Shown here: one piece after another, positions 6,156 to 6,765 of the stretch | Numbering within the stretch: the first letter of the stretch is position 1 | Layout: each line of letters starts with the position of its first letter | Assembly (NCBI GenBank): GCA_902474785.1 | Contig: CABRXB010000060.1 | Coordinates: 1 to 6,765, forward strand | Length of the DNA: 6,765 nucleotides | Reading direction: 5' to 3' | From: an uncultured Eubacteriales bacterium | GTDB lineage: Bacteria > Bacillota > Clostridia > Oscillospirales > Feifaniaceae | The notes under the pieces: model-generated | Seen by the model: the letters and a program-made list of their open reading frames with translations, nothing else | The model's database searches: none | Told to the model about the DNA's origin: nothing | Made by a program: the position numbers and the translations under genes

Positions 6156-6765
6156 ATAAAATCAGATGGAGGCGTTCCAGGGTTTGCGCGTGTTCCGCGC
6201 TCGAGCAGATCAGATAGATACGGGTGGTCTCAATGCTGGAATGGCCCAACACGTCGGCCAGTTTGGAGATGTCACGACAGGCCTTGTAAAAGCACCGGGC
6301 GAAGAGATGGCGCAGGTTGTGCGGGTAGACCTTGGAGCGCGCAACGCCCGCCCTGTCGCACAGGGCCTTCATTTCCGCCCAGATCTGTTTTCTGGAAAGA
6401 CGTTTGCCGGTTCGCGTCAAAAACACCTCTCCCGAGGTGATTTTTTCTTTTCTGGCGTATTTTTGCAGCTTGCGGCACAGCTTTCCGGGAATCAAAATGG
6501 TGCGGATTTTTCCCTTGAGAGAGATCTCCGCTCTCCCTTGCTGCGCGGCCTCGAGCGTGATATACTGCAACTCGCTGACGCGAATTCCCGTGGAACAAAT
6601 GGTCTCCATGAGCAGGGAAAGTCGCGTTTTCCCCAGCGCATGCGCCGTTTCCAGCAGGCGGACATAGGCTTCACGGCCCAGCTCGCGCGAAGTGTCGCAA
6701 AAGAGACGGCGCTGGAGCTTTAGGGGTTTCACGCGGCAACAGTCCCAGCCCTGGCATGTCAAAAA
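6154..6765 (-). CDS. Tyrosine recombinase (site-specific integrase/invertase), N-terminus outside window
   Basis: The frame is open to the right edge: 203 residues plus TAG. Counting from the TTG at 6762, the end of the N-terminal core-binding region (VKPLKLQRRLF) is followed by a full catalytic domain: Arg61 in STGIRVSEL, a beta-hairpin lysine in SLKGK (Lys83 or Lys85), His148 and Arg151 in PHNLRHLFA, His174 in VLGHSS and the nucleophile Tyr183 in TTRIYL. All six catalytic positions are present, so the enzyme should be active if its N-terminus is intact. The TTG at 6762 has no visible RBS and is probably internal. Family members catalyse integration, excision or inversion between short repeats. 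Lying next to a perfect inverted-repeat pair, and with its stop codon touching one repeat, it is the obvious candidate to flip the segment at 5880-6155. Inversion as its role is inference. Confidence 0.92.
   Translation of the reverse strand, partial: FLTCQGWDCCRVKPLKLQRRLFCDTSRELGREAYVRLLETAHALGKTRLSLLMETICSTGIRVSELQYITLEAAQQGRAEISLKGKIRTILIPGKLCRKLQKYARKEKITSGEVFLTRTGKRLSRKQIWAEMKALCDRAGVARSKVYPHNLRHLFARCFYKACRDISKLADVLGHSSIETTRIYLICSSAEHAQTLERLHLIL

Noticed and set aside
6094..6160. Plus-strand GGAGGAG followed by an ATG near 6130
   Set aside because: Spacing is far too long for an RBS and the frame is only about nine codons before TAA.

Overview
The window looks like chromosomal DNA of a Gram-positive, anaerobic, probably gut-associated Clostridia (Oscillospiraceae-like) bacterium. 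The grounds are GC-rich coding sequence with AT-rich intergenic stretches, strong AGGAGG-type ribosome binding sites, a large exported protein ending in three SLH domains, and a tyrosine recombinase of a type I recall from gut Firmicutes. The taxonomic guess is inference. All supported genes lie on the minus strand, so the biological reading order is right to left.

From right to left: (1) The catalytic domain of a tyrosine recombinase (6154-6765; N-terminus outside the window). (2) A 276-bp segment (5880-6155) bounded by perfect 23-bp inverted repeats. It contains a minus-strand intrinsic terminator and, downstream of it, a good sigma-A-type promoter aimed at the next gene. (3) A 986-aa secreted SLH-domain surface protein (2838-5798) with a textbook RBS and a strong hairpin after its stop. 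(4) A decayed remnant (about 1937-2739) with several frameshifts and stops; part of it resembles the central domain of the SLH protein. (5) A 190-bp AT-rich intergenic region with an extended -10 promoter. (6) A membrane-bound sensor diguanylate cyclase (dCache-HAMP-GGDEF, probably followed by an HD-type domain) that runs off the left edge.

The main result is that items 1-3 have the layout of a phase-variation cassette: recombinase gene, inverted repeat, terminator, outward promoter, inverted repeat, surface-protein gene. The recombinase stop codon overlaps the outer end of one repeat, and no target-site duplication flanks the repeats, which argues against a simple MITE. In the assembled orientation the promoter faces the surface-protein gene (predicted ON). 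Flipping would aim it at the 3' end of the recombinase gene and leave the surface gene without an evident promoter (predicted OFF). The organisation resembles the fim switch of Escherichia coli and the cwpV switch of Clostridioides difficile, but the inversion is inferred, not observed.

The pseudogene beside the SLH gene suggests past duplication and decay of surface-protein genes here. The neighbouring c-di-GMP enzyme may or may not be functionally linked; the sequence shows only adjacency.
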